Shown here piece after piece: positions 1-9,142 of a DNA stretch of 64,000 nucleotides. The stretch is from JBOGNO01 sp050747245. Its GTDB lineage: Bacteria > Acidobacteriota > Terriglobia > Acidiferrales > UBA7541. The translations under genes were made by a program, and so were the position numbers. The stretch lies in the NCBI GenBank assembly GCA_050747245.1, contig JBOGNO010000012.1, positions 72,118-136,117 of the forward strand, in the 5' to 3' direction. The notes beneath the pieces are model-generated. The model did no database searches. It worked only from the letters and a program-made list of their open reading frames with translations, and was not told the origin of the DNA. Numbering within the stretch: position 1 is the first letter of the stretch; each line of letters opens with the position of its first letter.

Positions 1-1000
1 CCACGTTCACGGCCCTGGGGTCAACACCTTGTGATGCGAGCGCGCGGACGGCGCGCTCGAGACGCACATCCATTTGCTGCTCAACCAGGGCATCAGGAAC
101 GGGGAAATCGTTCTGCTTTACCAGCGCTTCGAGAATTTTCTCGCGGGCCTGTTGCTTCTCACGTTCTTCGCGAGCTGCGTCAAGGTTCTCGCGGATTTTC
201 GTTTTTAATTCTTCGAGCGTCTTGGCAATCTCGGAGGCGCCGCCTCCCAACTCTTTCGCGAAGTCATCGTTCAGTTCCGGGAGGCGCTTTTCCTTAACGC
301 CGCGGACTTCAACTGAGTACTTGTATGTTTTTCCTGCAAGCTTGGCATCAGGATAGTCGGCGGGGTATGTAGCATCGAACTCGCGCGTTTCTCCGGGCTT
401 CGCGCCGCAAAGGTTTTCGTTGAACGCCGCGAGAGTTTCCTCGGCTCCGATGTGGCAGAGTACGTCGTTCGCCTGAATCGGATCGCCACCGCCCGCGGGC
501 GCGCCCAACAATTTCAGCAGGACATAGTCGCCGTCCTGCGCGGCTCGGCCCTCCACCGGCACAAAGGTTGCAGCCCTTTCGCGCATCGTTTCGAGGGCTT
601 CTGTCACCTGTGCTTCGCCGACTTCAATTTCTTCAACGGAAATTTCCATTTCGTTGTACGCGCCGAGCTCAAATTCCGGGAGAATCTCAAAAGTCGCGCG
701 GAACTTCAGCGCTCCGCCATCCGCAAAATCCACTTTGTCGAGTGCAGGGCGCGTTACCGGAGTCAATTTCTTCTCATCGAGAGCTTTGCCAAGGAATTCC
801 GGGACAAGGCTCTCCAATACCTCGCCCTTGATTTCTTCGGCGAAGCGCCGGCGGATAAGGGTCACGGGAGCCTTCCCGGGGCGGAATCCGGGAATTCGCG
901 CCACGCGCGCAAGATCGCGCGCAATCTTTTCGGTTGTCTTCTGAACATCTTCAGCGGGGATTTCTAATTCGAGCTCCCGCTTGCAGGTTGCTTCGGTCAT
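1..1000 (-). CDS. tig: Trigger factor, ribosome-associated chaperone/PPIase (3' end beyond window)
   Basis: Reading the minus strand from the ATG at 1000 gives an open frame to the window edge (333 codons), so the C-terminus is missing. It begins MTEATCKRELELEIP and carries the ribosome-docking signature GFRPGKAP near residue 40. A middle segment (about 150-240) fits the FKBP-like PPIase domain, with VEGRAAQDGDYV at its entrance and a tyrosine-rich TYPADYPDAKLAGKTYKY stretch. After that comes a charged helical region rich in Glu and Lys, as in the substrate-cradling C-terminal arms. Trigger factor binds L23 at the ribosome exit tunnel and shields nascent chains; it is cytosolic. In many bacteria clpP and clpX follow tig, which would place them off the left edge here. 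This is inference. The family call is secure. Confidence 0.95.
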   Translation of the reverse strand, partial: MTEATCKRELELEIPAEDVQKTTEKIARDLARVARIPGFRPGKAPVTLIRRRFAEEIKGEVLESLVPEFLGKALDEKKLTPVTRPALDKVDFADGGALKFRATFEILPEFELGAYNEMEISVEEIEVGEAQVTEALETMRERAATFVPVEGRAAQDGDYVLLKLLGAPAGGGDPIQANDVLCHIGAEETLAAFNENLCGAKPGETREFDATYPADYPDAKLAGKTYKYSVEVRGVKEKRLPELNDDFAKELGGGASEIAKTLEELKTKIRENLDAAREEREKQQAREKILEALVKQNDFPVPDALVEQQMDVRLERAVRALASQGVDPRAVNV

Positions 1001-1354
1001 GGAATTGTTTTCGAGTGGAGGTGCGCTGGCAAGGCCCGGCGAGAATTAAAGCGTCGCCTTCGGAAAAGCTTCAGGAATTCACCACGGAATCGCAGCCAGC
1101 AAATCCTCGAACTCATGAGTATAGGCAATCCCACTCCTGGCGTCAAATGCGCCCTGATGCATCGGAGGGAATTTCAGCATGCGTTCGAGGCCGAATTAAA
1201 GATACCGACGCCGGAGGGACGCGAGAGAAGGCTGAACTGATCCTGTCCGTATAGCACTTGATGTTACTCGGCCCTGATAGGGCCTTCAGTACAGGCGCGC
1301 ACCTCGCTCCCCGGGCACAAAATGAAATCGCGACTTGAACTCTAGGACTCGAAG
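1001..1354. other. Intergenic region between divergent tig and the diguanylate cyclase gene
   Basis: I see no convincing gene here. The short open frames have no ribosome-binding site and no recognisable protein character. As the divergent spacer it should hold the promoters of both tig (leftward) and the GGDEF gene (rightward), but I could not pick a reliable -35/-10 pair. Confidence 0.5.
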
Positions 1355-2647
1355 GTGCCAGCTATCCTCTCTCTCTGGCAACGCTGGAAGAGCGCGCGTC
1401 GGCTGCTTTTGGCAGTTCTCTCCGGGTGTATCTTGGTGTTGGTTGCTGCGTGGGCTCGGCTGCTCCGTTTCTCGCTTGCTCCGCACGTTTACGGAAGCGT
1501 TGAAATCGTGGGTGCAGTACTGGCGCTGACGTTTGCCGCCAACGCGCTCATTAGGTATCGCGGCACGCGGGACCGCGTATCGCTGATACTCGCGCTCGGG
1601 TTCACCATCGCTGTGCTCATCGAATGCTTCGGGCTCTTCGAGTTCGCCCGCCATCTTGGAACGAGGCAGGGAATCGCTCCGCGCGTCACGCTCGCTTGGA
1701 TGCTCAGCAGGACGGTGCTGGCGCTGCTGATGCTGGCCGCTCTGGCAATTGAGCGGCGCTTGCCGCGCGCGCGAGAGCCCGCACGCGAAATCACTGCGGC
1801 ATTTCTCATCGTGAGCGTTGTGGCATATATCACTTGCGCGGTGTTTTTGTCCTTTCCTTCCGAGCAGCCTATCCGCCCGGCTGCGTGGCTCGCTCGGCCC
1901 TGGGACCTGCTGCCTGCGGGGCTCTACCTCATCGCCTTCGAAGGATTTCGACGCCGCCGGGCAAAAGTCGAAACGGCGATGGATCGTGTGCTGGTGGGAG
2001 CGGCCTGGATGAATTTCGCCGCGCATTTGGTGGTTACACAATCGGCTCATCAACTGGATGCGCCTTTCGCATTGGCTGTCGTGCTGAAGTGCTTGAGCTA
2101 CGCACTTCTGCTCGGCGGCACGCTCCTCGACAACGCCCGATTGTTCGACCAGGTTCGCCGCCAGGCTGATTCCGATCCGCTCACCGGCCTTGCGAACTAT
2201 CGTCGGCTCATTAATGCCATTGACGGCGAAATCGAGCGTTCGGGGCGAAGCGGCCGCCCCTTCACCATTCTTCTCTTGGATCTCGACGGCCTGAAGCAGA
2301 TTAACGACCGTTATGGACATCTGACGGGGAGTCGCGCGATTTGCCGCACGGGAAATCTCTTGCGCCTCAACTGCCGCGCGATCGATACCGCGGCACGCTA
2401 CGGCGGCGATGAATTTGCCCTCGTTCTCCCCGAAACGCGGGAAGAAGATGCTCGCCAAGTCGCCGCGCGCATCTGCGAAACCCTGGCGCGCGAAACGGAA
2501 AAGCCTGCGCTCTCCGTTAGCGTGGGTCTCGCTTCGTACGCCAGACATGGCGCCTCCACCGAACAACTCTTGAACGCAGCCGACCGTGCCCTCTATGAGA
2601 TGAAGACTCGCAACAAGCAAGAAAGAGAGCCTGCAATAGTGCGATAG
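1355..2647 (+). CDS. Membrane-bound diguanylate cyclase (GGDEF domain)
   Basis: This 430-aa protein should make cyclic di-GMP from two GTP. The N-terminal half (about 20-240) has six or seven hydrophobic segments and looks like a multi-TM sensor. The C-terminal GGDEF domain starts around DSDPLTGLANYRRL and has the metal-binding segment LLLDLDGLKQINDRYGH. The active-site motif RYGGDEF has GGDEF at residues 350-354. RAID lies five residues before it and matches the RxxD inhibitory I-site, so product feedback inhibition is likely. The GTG at 1355 is the first start after an in-frame stop at 1343; there is no strong Shine-Dalgarno, so the start is approximate. No EAL domain is present. The signal sensed is unknown. 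A PilZ protein, a possible c-di-GMP receptor, lies at 34485-34856 but is not linked to this gene. Confidence 0.9.
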   Translation: MPAILSLWQRWKSARRLLLAVLSGCILVLVAAWARLLRFSLAPHVYGSVEIVGAVLALTFAANALIRYRGTRDRVSLILALGFTIAVLIECFGLFEFARHLGTRQGIAPRVTLAWMLSRTVLALLMLAALAIERRLPRAREPAREITAAFLIVSVVAYITCAVFLSFPSEQPIRPAAWLARPWDLLPAGLYLIAFEGFRRRRAKVETAMDRVLVGAAWMNFAAHLVVTQSAHQLDAPFALAVVLKCLSYALLLGGTLLDNARLFDQVRRQADSDPLTGLANYRRLINAIDGEIERSGRSGRPFTILLLDLDGLKQINDRYGHLTGSRAICRTGNLLRLNCRAIDTAARYGGDEFALVLPETREEDARQVAARICETLARETEKPALSVSVGLASYARHGASTEQLLNAADRALYEMKTRNKQEREPAIVR

Positions 2648-2713
2648 CCGCGATGCGCTTGACTTCGGCGGACGCGGGCCCTAACATGGCCGCCCTGCTG
2701 GAGGAGCAACATC

Positions 2714-3499
2714 GTGGAGAGCGTCGCAATCGCGAAAGAAAATGTTCGCGCAGAAATCGTGCCTGAGCGCGGGGCGATCGTGACATCAATTCAAGTGGGC
2801 GGCGCAGAATTGCTGTACCTGGACCGTGGGACGCTTGAGGATCCAGCAAAGAACGTCCGTGGCGGGATTCCCATCCTGTTTCCATTTGCTGGGAAACTTC
2901 CCGAGGAAAATTTTATTCCCGCCGGAACCAAAATGAAACAGCATGGCTTTGGACGCAACAAGCGCTGGGGAATCGCAAGCCAACATGCGGATCGAGTGGT
3001 TCTGAAACTGGTGCAAGATTCGGAAACCCGCGCACAGTATCCGTACGAATTTGAAGTGGAATATGCCGCGACGATTTTGCCACGTGGGCTCAGCGTGGAA
3101 TTTCGAGTACGCAATCACGGAGCAAAGCCGCTGCCGCTCTCGCCGGGATGGCATCCTTATTTTCGCTGCCCTGCTGGGAAAAAATCGCAGGTGACAAGCG
3201 ACGTTCCCGGCCTGGGCGCAGATCGCTTCCGAAACGATCAGGAATTCGATTTCGGCGCCGAAGCGTCCGCGAATGGGCGTGCTTGCTTTAATGTCCCAGG
3301 CCTCGGCAAAATTGCAATCAACTTCACACCCGGGATGCGCCATATGCAGTTCTGGTCTCTGCCGGGAAAAGAATTTATCTGCCTCGAGCCGTTCTGGGGT
3401 CCAGCCAACACTGTGAACACGGACAGGCGCTTGGATATTCAGGCAAAACAATCGGGAGGTCTCTTCATGCAGATCGAACTCCTCGAAGCCGGTAATTGA
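2714..3499 (+). CDS. Aldose 1-epimerase / hexose-6-phosphate epimerase-like protein (galactose mutarotase fold)
   Basis: The 261-aa product resembles the beta-sandwich epimerases that interconvert anomers of aldoses or aldose phosphates. Visible family marks are VPERGAIVTSIQVGG near the N-terminus, GGIPILFPFAGKL, KQHGFGRNKRW (the conserved HGF/R region), and LSPGWHPYFR, whose histidine is expected in the active site. EPFWGPANTVNT carries the probable catalytic glutamate near the C-terminus. The GTG start at 2714 is preceded by GGAGG about 10 bp upstream. The gene sits alone between the GGDEF gene and tRNA-Leu on the opposite strand. Which sugar it acts on cannot be told from sequence. It may belong to the YeaD-like subgroup rather than GalM proper. 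Confidence 0.82.
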   Translation: MESVAIAKENVRAEIVPERGAIVTSIQVGGAELLYLDRGTLEDPAKNVRGGIPILFPFAGKLPEENFIPAGTKMKQHGFGRNKRWGIASQHADRVVLKLVQDSETRAQYPYEFEVEYAATILPRGLSVEFRVRNHGAKPLPLSPGWHPYFRCPAGKKSQVTSDVPGLGADRFRNDQEFDFGAEASANGRACFNVPGLGKIAINFTPGMRHMQFWSLPGKEFICLEPFWGPANTVNTDRRLDIQAKQSGGLFMQIELLEAGN

Positions 3500-3508
3500 A
3501 CGAAGGAA

Positions 3509-3595
3509 TGGTGCGGAAGGAGGGAGTTGAACCCACACGGCCTTTCGGCCACAGGATCCTAAGTCCTGCGCGTCTGCCAGTTCCGCCACTTCCGC
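3509..3595 (-). tRNA. tRNA-Leu (anticodon TAG)
   Basis: The minus strand folds as a class II tRNA: acceptor GCGGAAG pairs with CTTCCGC, the discriminator is A and CCA is encoded. The anticodon stem CAGGA/TCCTG encloses the loop CTTAGGA, so the anticodon is TAG. The long variable arm TGGCCGAAAGGCCG is typical of leucine. The T-loop reads TTCAACT. Confidence 0.96.
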
Positions 3596-3718
3596 ACAGC
3601 TGATTCCGAGATTATACACTCCGCCTGAGGAGGATTTCTGAATTTGGTTGCGGCCCTTCGCCGAATTTCGCGAGCTTTCTTAATTGCGAAATGCTGCGAG
3701 ACTCAATCGCCCCGCAGC

Positions 3719-4930
3719 TCAATCCAGCTGTTTGCCCTTTGTTTCTGGCAGAGCCAGGGCGAGGAGCGCGGCGATGAGAAAAGCAGCGGCCTGCAGGAAA
3801 AATGCCGAGCCAAGGCCGAATCGCACCGCCAATGCTCCGACGATGAAAGGAGCAAGGGCGGAAAATCCGCGGCCGATGTTGTAGGTTGTACCCATCGCCG
3901 TAGCGCGCAGCTCGGTGGGAAAGAGTTCGGAGGCGATTGTGGCGTAGCCGGAAAAAAAACCCGTGCCGAAGAAAGCCACGAACGGCCCCAATATAAGCAG
4001 CCAGAGTGCGCTCTTCGACATACCGTAAATCGGCACCAGCGCCGCGGCGATCAGCAGATACCAAAAATAGCTGCGACGACGGCCGAAGGAATCGGCGGCA
4101 AAGCCGAAGAGCGCATAACCAAAAAATTTCCCAACGCCCATAATGAGTATCCACGCGGTTGTGGTCGTCAAACCGAGACCGCGGCCACCCTGGTCGACCG
4201 GCAGGGAGAGATATGCGGGGATCCAGGTGAACAATCCCCAATAGCCGAACATGCCGCACGCGTTCATCACCGTGGCGAGGATTCCGTTGCGGCGAATATC
4301 TTTGCGCCACAGGACGCGTATCGAAGGTCTTTTGTCTGCTCGTTTGCGAGTCCAGATCTCGGACTCAGGAACGCTGCGCAAGATCCAGAAAACCGCGAGC
4401 GCAGGCAGCACGCCCACAAAAAAGACAGGCCGCCATCCGAAGTGAGGAAGCATCGCACCTGCAACTCCCGCCGCGAGCATTTCACCCAGAGCGAAGGTAG
4501 ACTGCATCAGGCCGAGAGCCTTGCCACGGTGCTCCGCTGGCCATGTTTCGGCGATCAACGCAGCTCCGGTGCTCCACTCGCCGCCCATGCCAAGCCCCAG
4601 AATGAGTCGGCAAAAGGCCAGCTCCACGATGGTTGTGGAGAGGCCGCTCGCGCCGCTGGCCAGGGAATAAACTAGAATTGATGCCATCAGCGAGCGAGTC
4701 CGGCCAATGCGGTCAGCGATGAATCCGAAAAGGAAACCGCCCAGCGCCGAAGCCACGAGAGTGAGCGAGTTCAGCAGCCCGCCCAATTCCTTGCTCATGC
4801 CAAAGTGATGCATCAGGTGGGCAAGCACCATGGAGTAAAGCATCACGTCAAAAGCATCGAGCATCCATCCGAGCCCGCCCGCGATCAAAGTGCGACGCTC
4901 GGCGGAGGAGACATGCTCCGGCCAGGGCAA
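3719..4930 (-). CDS. Major facilitator superfamily transporter (metabolite:H+ symporter type)
   Basis: This protein of about 403 aa has 12 predicted membrane helices. The MFS loop 2-3 signature GFIADRIGRTRSL is clear, and a second related sequence, GFAADSFGRRRSY, starts the C-terminal half. GLGMGGEWSTGAALIAETWP after helix 4 and EHRGKALG are typical of the sugar and aromatic-acid porters (SHS/AAHS-like). The substrate is unknown. The listed start is a TTG at 4930. An in-frame CTG at 4978 has a well-placed GAGGAG seven bases upstream and no stop in between, so the true N-terminus may be 16 residues longer. The gene is monocistronic on the minus strand. Confidence 0.85.
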   Translation of the reverse strand: MPWPEHVSSAERRTLIAGGLGWMLDAFDVMLYSMVLAHLMHHFGMSKELGGLLNSLTLVASALGGFLFGFIADRIGRTRSLMASILVYSLASGASGLSTTIVELAFCRLILGLGMGGEWSTGAALIAETWPAEHRGKALGLMQSTFALGEMLAAGVAGAMLPHFGWRPVFFVGVLPALAVFWILRSVPESEIWTRKRADKRPSIRVLWRKDIRRNGILATVMNACGMFGYWGLFTWIPAYLSLPVDQGGRGLGLTTTTAWILIMGVGKFFGYALFGFAADSFGRRRSYFWYLLIAAALVPIYGMSKSALWLLILGPFVAFFGTGFFSGYATIASELFPTELRATAMGTTYNIGRGFSALAPFIVGALAVRFGLGSAFFLQAAAFLIAALLALALPETKGKQLD

Positions 4931-5138
4931 CCCCAGAATTTTGCGAGTCCCGCGCGCTTGCTGAAATTCGCTGTTCAGTCTAGTGCTCCTCGGAAGCTAG
5001 AGGCTTCATCTTAGTGGCTGCGCCATTCTACTCAATACTCGCAATCGATCATGATTTCAAATTCCCTTGTTGAACCGCTTCGCTTCTGTTAGTCTTCGCG
5101 GCCAACAAGATGCTCGAACGCTCCTAAGGAGGTGTCCG

Positions 5139-5597
5139 ATGGCGTTTTGTGCGAAATGCGGTGCTACGGTTGCGGAAGGTGGGGGGTTCTGCCCTAGCTG
5201 CGGTGCTCAGACAGGGGCAGCTGGCAGTGCCAATACACCAGCTGCGGCGGGAACTGGCATGCAGGAAAACGTAGCGGCGCTTCTTTCCTACCTGGTGGGC
5301 TGGATCACCGGCCTAGTGTTTTATTTGATCGATAAGCGTCCCTACGTCCGCTTTCACGCAGCGCAGTCCATCGTGGTATTCGGCGGATTGCATATCATTC
5401 TTATTGTCGTCGGGATGGTCTTCGGATTTGGCTTCGGTTTTGGTCATTTCGGCGCCCTTGGGATTGGTTTCTTGCTTTACGGCTTGATTGACCTCGCAGC
5501 ATTTGTCCTCTGGATCCTCTGCATGGTCAAGGGTTATCAGGGCGAGAAATTCAAACTTCCCATCGCCGGCGACATTGCTGAGAAGATGGCTGGCTAG
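5139..5597 (+). CDS. Zinc-ribbon membrane protein with DUF4870-like domain
   Basis: A small protein of 152 aa. It opens with MAFCAKCGATVAEGGGFCPSCG, a zinc ribbon formed by Cys 4, 7, 18 and 21, followed by a Gly/Ala/Thr linker. Three hydrophobic helices then run from about residue 44 to 140 (LLSYLVGWITGLVFYLI, a Gly/Phe-rich helix, and a final LIDLAAFVLWILCMVKGYQGE). The arrangement fits DUF4870 proteins, whose role is unknown. The ATG at 5139 is chosen because AAGGAGGT lies seven bases upstream; a longer in-frame extension to 5067 has no such site. A strong terminator follows at 5622-5669. Function cannot be inferred beyond membrane location and metal binding. Confidence 0.85.
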   Translation: MAFCAKCGATVAEGGGFCPSCGAQTGAAGSANTPAAAGTGMQENVAALLSYLVGWITGLVFYLIDKRPYVRFHAAQSIVVFGGLHIILIVVGMVFGFGFGFGHFGALGIGFLLYGLIDLAAFVLWILCMVKGYQGEKFKLPIAGDIAEKMAG

Positions 5598-5621
5598 GAG
5601 TTCAGGATCCGAGCTTGAGCG

Positions 5622-5669
5622 GCGGGCCGCGCTGGTAAGTAGTAACCGAGCGGCCCGCGTTTGTTTTTT
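5622..5669 (+). terminator. Rho-independent terminator after the zinc-ribbon gene
   Basis: The 9-bp arms GCGGGCCGC (5622-5630) and GCGGCCCGC (5650-5658) pair perfectly, with further inner GGT/ACC pairing. A T-rich run (GTTTGTTTTTT) follows to 5669. Confidence 0.85.
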
Positions 5670-5817
5670 AATTTTGTGTGCCCCTGGCACCAAGTGGGAA
5701 ACCAAATCACAGGCCATTCCAGGGCTTTCCGCTTGACTTTCCTGTTCCGCGCCGCCATCTTTATTGGCTTTGCGCTCGCGACGGTTTTTTCGCGGAGCGC
5801 GAGCAAAATGGTGAGCC

Positions 5818-6795
5818 GTGAAGGTCCGGGTCTGCTTCCACGATAAATGCTTTGACGGGGCTGCTTCTGCTGCGGTATTTACGCGCTTTTACCGCGAGCG
5901 CATCCAACCCGATGCGCGCTTTTCTTACACGGGGATGACGCACAAAGCGTCGCGGCCGTTTGAAGACGGCACGTTTGACGGCGACCAGAATGCCATCGTG
6001 GATTTCAAGTACTCGAGCTCTCCCCAGCTCACCTGGTGGTTCGATCACCACCAAAGCGCTTTTCTGACTCCCGAAGACGCAGAGCATTTTCGACGCCACA
6101 GCACGAAGTGGCAGTTCTACGATCCCACGTACAAATCATGCACAAAATTTCTGGCTGACGTGGCCGCGCGCGAATTTGGGTTCGACGCAAAACCGATGGC
6201 GGAGCTCATCCACTGGGGCGACATTATTGATGGCGCTCAGTTCGCCTCGCCGGAGGACGCCGTGGGTCTGAAGGAACCGGCGATGCAACTGGCGCTGGTT
6301 ATCGAAGCAGCGCCGGAAACGGATCTGGTTCCACGGCTGATCCCGGAACTGACTCAGCGGACACTCGCGGAAATGATTCGTTTGCCGCTGGTCGAGCGCC
6401 ACCTGGCTCCGTTGCTGGAGCGTCACCGCCGCTCGCGCGAAACCCTCCGCGAACGAGCAAGCTTTGCCGAAGGTGTCGTGTACTTTGATCTGAGCGATCT
6501 GGAGCTCGAGGGCTACAACAAATTCATTCCCTACCTGCTATTTCCCGAGGCGCTCTATTCCGTGGGCCTAAGCGTATCAGCTACGCGAGCCAAGGTATCG
6601 GTGGGTACGAATCCTTGGAAGGAAGGTAATGCGGAGGTCAATCTTGCTTCCCTCTGCGAAAAATATGGAGGCGGAGGCCACGCGCGTGTGGCAGCCATAT
6701 CCTTCGCTCCGCAGGATCTGGAACGCGCAAGAACAGCCGCCAAAGAAATCGCGCGTCTGCTGCGTAGTCGTTATGTGGGGAATCCAGTTCGCTGA
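5818..6795 (+). CDS. DHH-family phosphoesterase (nanoRNase/pAp-phosphatase-like)
   Basis: A 325-aa member of the DHH/DHHA1 superfamily, metal-dependent phosphoesterases that include NrnA, RecJ and c-di-AMP/pApA hydrolases. Metal-ligand motifs are visible: HDKCFDGAASAA at residues 8-19, Asp62 in VDFKY, and the name-giving DHH at 76-78. The C-terminal DHHA1-like substrate motif is GGGGHA at 284-289. The order is that of the family, although the N-terminal motif (HDKCFDG) is less standard. The substrate could be a short oligoribonucleotide, pAp or a cyclic dinucleotide product; sequence alone does not decide. The start is GTG at 5818 with no strong Shine-Dalgarno. It is convergent with nothing and followed by tRNA-Lys. 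Confidence 0.8.
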   Translation: MKVRVCFHDKCFDGAASAAVFTRFYRERIQPDARFSYTGMTHKASRPFEDGTFDGDQNAIVDFKYSSSPQLTWWFDHHQSAFLTPEDAEHFRRHSTKWQFYDPTYKSCTKFLADVAAREFGFDAKPMAELIHWGDIIDGAQFASPEDAVGLKEPAMQLALVIEAAPETDLVPRLIPELTQRTLAEMIRLPLVERHLAPLLERHRRSRETLRERASFAEGVVYFDLSDLELEGYNKFIPYLLFPEALYSVGLSVSATRAKVSVGTNPWKEGNAEVNLASLCEKYGGGGHARVAAISFAPQDLERARTAAKEIARLLRSRYVGNPVR

Positions 6796-6838
6796 GGAAT
6801 CGACTGCCGGTGGTTCGTGCTATCATTTTGTGATTCGT

Positions 6839-6914
<76 letters not shown>

Positions 6915-7108
6915 CTCATCTCCATAGGTAACAAATTCAGCTGGTCTCCCAGCGCACAGACTTGCTTGCCCTTGTTAAGATGAGGTTGTTGCCCCGCGCA
7001 CACATGCTGCATTGCAGTGGAGGGACTCTGAGGGGAAAATAGACCGGCTCGCGGTTGGCGAGGGGATCCGGGCACCCGCCAGGGTGCCGGCCTGGGGGAT
7101 TCACAGAA

Positions 7109-9103
7109 ATGGCACAAATCTTTATCAGCTATGAAAAGTCCGACCTCAAGATTGCGGAGGACATTGCCCGCGGCCTCGAATCAGACGGCTTCACAACATG
7201 GTACTACCATCGCGACAATCTGCCCGGGCCCTCGTACCTCGAGGCGACGGGCGAAGCCGTGGACGTGTGCAACGCGGTGTTGCTGATCATCTCTCCGCAT
7301 TCCATTCTTTCCGACCAGATCACGCCGGAAATCGTTCGCGCGCACGAGATGCACAAGCGATTTGTGCCGGTATTATTTGACATGACGCACGAAGAATTTC
7401 AGGCACGTCGCAAGGAATGGAGGCAGGCACTCGGGGCGGCGACTTCCATTACACTTCCTCCGGAAGGTGCGGGCCCGATCATTCGCAAGCTGTGCGCGGG
7501 TCTAAGAGCGCTTGGAATTCAGCCTGATAATGCCATCGCCTCCGTTCCACCATCGCCAGCATCGGCGCCCGTGCCAACTCCTGGCGTGCAACCCGCTCCC
7601 ACCACGCCTGCAGGGCCGCCGTGCAGCTCGCAAGCAGCCGCGGGGCCGGTGCACCGCATAATGCTTCTCTACAAAAGACATGCTCAGCCGGATGAAACGT
7701 TGTTGGGACTTCTCGAAGCGCAGCTTACGACGCAGGGGTTCAGCGTTTTCATTGACCGGCATCTTCGCGCTGGCACCGAATGGCTGCTCGAAATCGAAAA
7801 GCAGGTACGCAGTGCTGATGCGGTCATTCCACTGATGTCCGAAGCTTCGATGATGAGTGAGATGCTGGAATGGGAAGTGGAAACCGCCCATCGCGCGGCG
7901 CAGGAACAGAACGGCAAGCCTTATCTTGTTCCGGTTCGAATCCAGTTCGAAACGCCTTTGCGGGAGCCGCTCGGCGCCATCCTCGATCCGATTCAGTACG
8001 CGCTGTGGAAAGGAACGCAAGATAATCAAAAATTCCTGGAAGAAGTGCTCGCCTCGCTGCGGAATCCACCTACTCCGAGAGTGGTGAGGTTCGAGCCGGC
8101 GGGTGGCGCGGTGCCGCTCGATTCTGAGTTCTACATTCTGCGGCCATCGGATGACGAGTTTCGCGATGCCATTACGCGCCGCGACAGCATCGTGCTGGTG
8201 AAAGGCGCGCGGCAAATGGGAAAAACTTCGCTACTGGCGCGCGGGTTGCGTCAAGCGCGGCAGGCCGGCGCGAAAGTAGTCCTCACCGATTTCCAAAAGC
8301 TGAACGAAAAGGATTTGCAGTCGGTGGAGCAGTTTTATCGCGCCCTTGCAGAGCTCATCGCCGAAAAGCTGGATCTGGACATAGATGTAGCATCGGTGTG
8401 GAGATCCGAGCAGGCTGCCAACACGAACTTCGAGCGGTTCCTGCGCCGCGAGGTTCTTAAAAAAATTGGCGACCCGCTCGTCTGGGGCATGGATGAAGTA
8501 GACCGGCTCTTCAATTGCGATTTTGCCACGGACGTATTCGGACTGATCCGTTCCTGGCACAACGAGAGGTCGCTCGATCCCGAGGGCCCATGGAAGAATC
8601 TGACGATGTGCATCGTGTACGCCACCGAAGCGAATTTGTTCATCAAGGACCCCAACCAATCGCCTTTCAACGTAGGCACCAAGCTTTCGCTTTCCGACTT
8701 CAATTTCAAACAGGTTGCGGAATTGAATGCGCGTTACGGGCATCCGCTGCGCAACGAGAGCGAGTTGAACCGTTTCTACGAAGTCGTCGGCGGAAGCCCC
8801 TATCTAGTACGCAGGGGATTGCAGGAACTCAAGAAGCCGGGCATGACGCTCGATGCGTTTCTAGCCGAAGCGGATCGCGATGAAGGCCCGTTCGGCGATC
8901 ACCTCCGGCGGATACTTGTAATTCTGGCGAAGAACCCCTTGCTTGTTGAATCCGTCAAGCGAGTGGTAAACGGTGTTACCGAAATTCCCATGGACGATTT
9001 CGTGCGGCTGCGAAGCGCTGGCGTCCTGGCAGGCGAATCTGCGCGCGAAGTGCGGCCGCGATGCAAACTATACACTGCCTTTTTGAAGCGTCACTTGGTC
9101 TAA
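7109..9103 (+). CDS. TIR-TIR-AAA protein: tandem TIR-like domains fused to an AAA-like (AAA_35-type) NTPase
   Basis: A 664-aa soluble protein. TIR1 spans about 1-140 (MAQIFISYEKSD; Glu45 sits where TIR NADases carry their catalytic Glu). A Pro/Ala linker covers about 145-183. A second TIR/SEFIR-like domain covers about 185-325 (MLLYKRHAQPDE at 185; candidate Glu228 after GTEWLL). The NTPase domain, about 345-560, has Walker A GARQMGKTS at 366-374 and Walker B WGMDEVD with Asp462/Glu463. A winged-helix-like tail ends the chain. TIR domains can cleave NAD+ or make cyclic ADP-ribose signals, or act only as adaptors; which applies is unknown. The ATG at 7109 is favoured because the longer frame adds 18 low-quality residues. 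The next gene begins 39 bp downstream and carries a related NTPase, suggesting a shared complex. Confidence 0.82.
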   Translation: MAQIFISYEKSDLKIAEDIARGLESDGFTTWYYHRDNLPGPSYLEATGEAVDVCNAVLLIISPHSILSDQITPEIVRAHEMHKRFVPVLFDMTHEEFQARRKEWRQALGAATSITLPPEGAGPIIRKLCAGLRALGIQPDNAIASVPPSPASAPVPTPGVQPAPTTPAGPPCSSQAAAGPVHRIMLLYKRHAQPDETLLGLLEAQLTTQGFSVFIDRHLRAGTEWLLEIEKQVRSADAVIPLMSEASMMSEMLEWEVETAHRAAQEQNGKPYLVPVRIQFETPLREPLGAILDPIQYALWKGTQDNQKFLEEVLASLRNPPTPRVVRFEPAGGAVPLDSEFYILRPSDDEFRDAITRRDSIVLVKGARQMGKTSLLARGLRQARQAGAKVVLTDFQKLNEKDLQSVEQFYRALAELIAEKLDLDIDVASVWRSEQAANTNFERFLRREVLKKIGDPLVWGMDEVDRLFNCDFATDVFGLIRSWHNERSLDPEGPWKNLTMCIVYATEANLFIKDPNQSPFNVGTKLSLSDFNFKQVAELNARYGHPLRNESELNRFYEVVGGSPYLVRRGLQELKKPGMTLDAFLAEADRDEGPFGDHLRRILVILAKNPLLVESVKRVVNGVTEIPMDDFVRLRSAGVLAGESAREVRPRCKLYTAFLKRHLV

Positions 9104-9142
9104 GCCGAAGAGCTTTACCAAGCGGAAAGAAGGAGCACGAAG

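Noticed and set aside
1286..2620. 444-aa open frame on the minus strand
   Set aside because: It is the antisense of the GGDEF gene; the plus-strand frame has clear catalytic motifs while this one is low-complexity Arg/Gln/His-rich.
3644..4675. 343-aa open frame on the plus strand
   Set aside because: Antisense to the MFS transporter; composition is highly charged with no domain.
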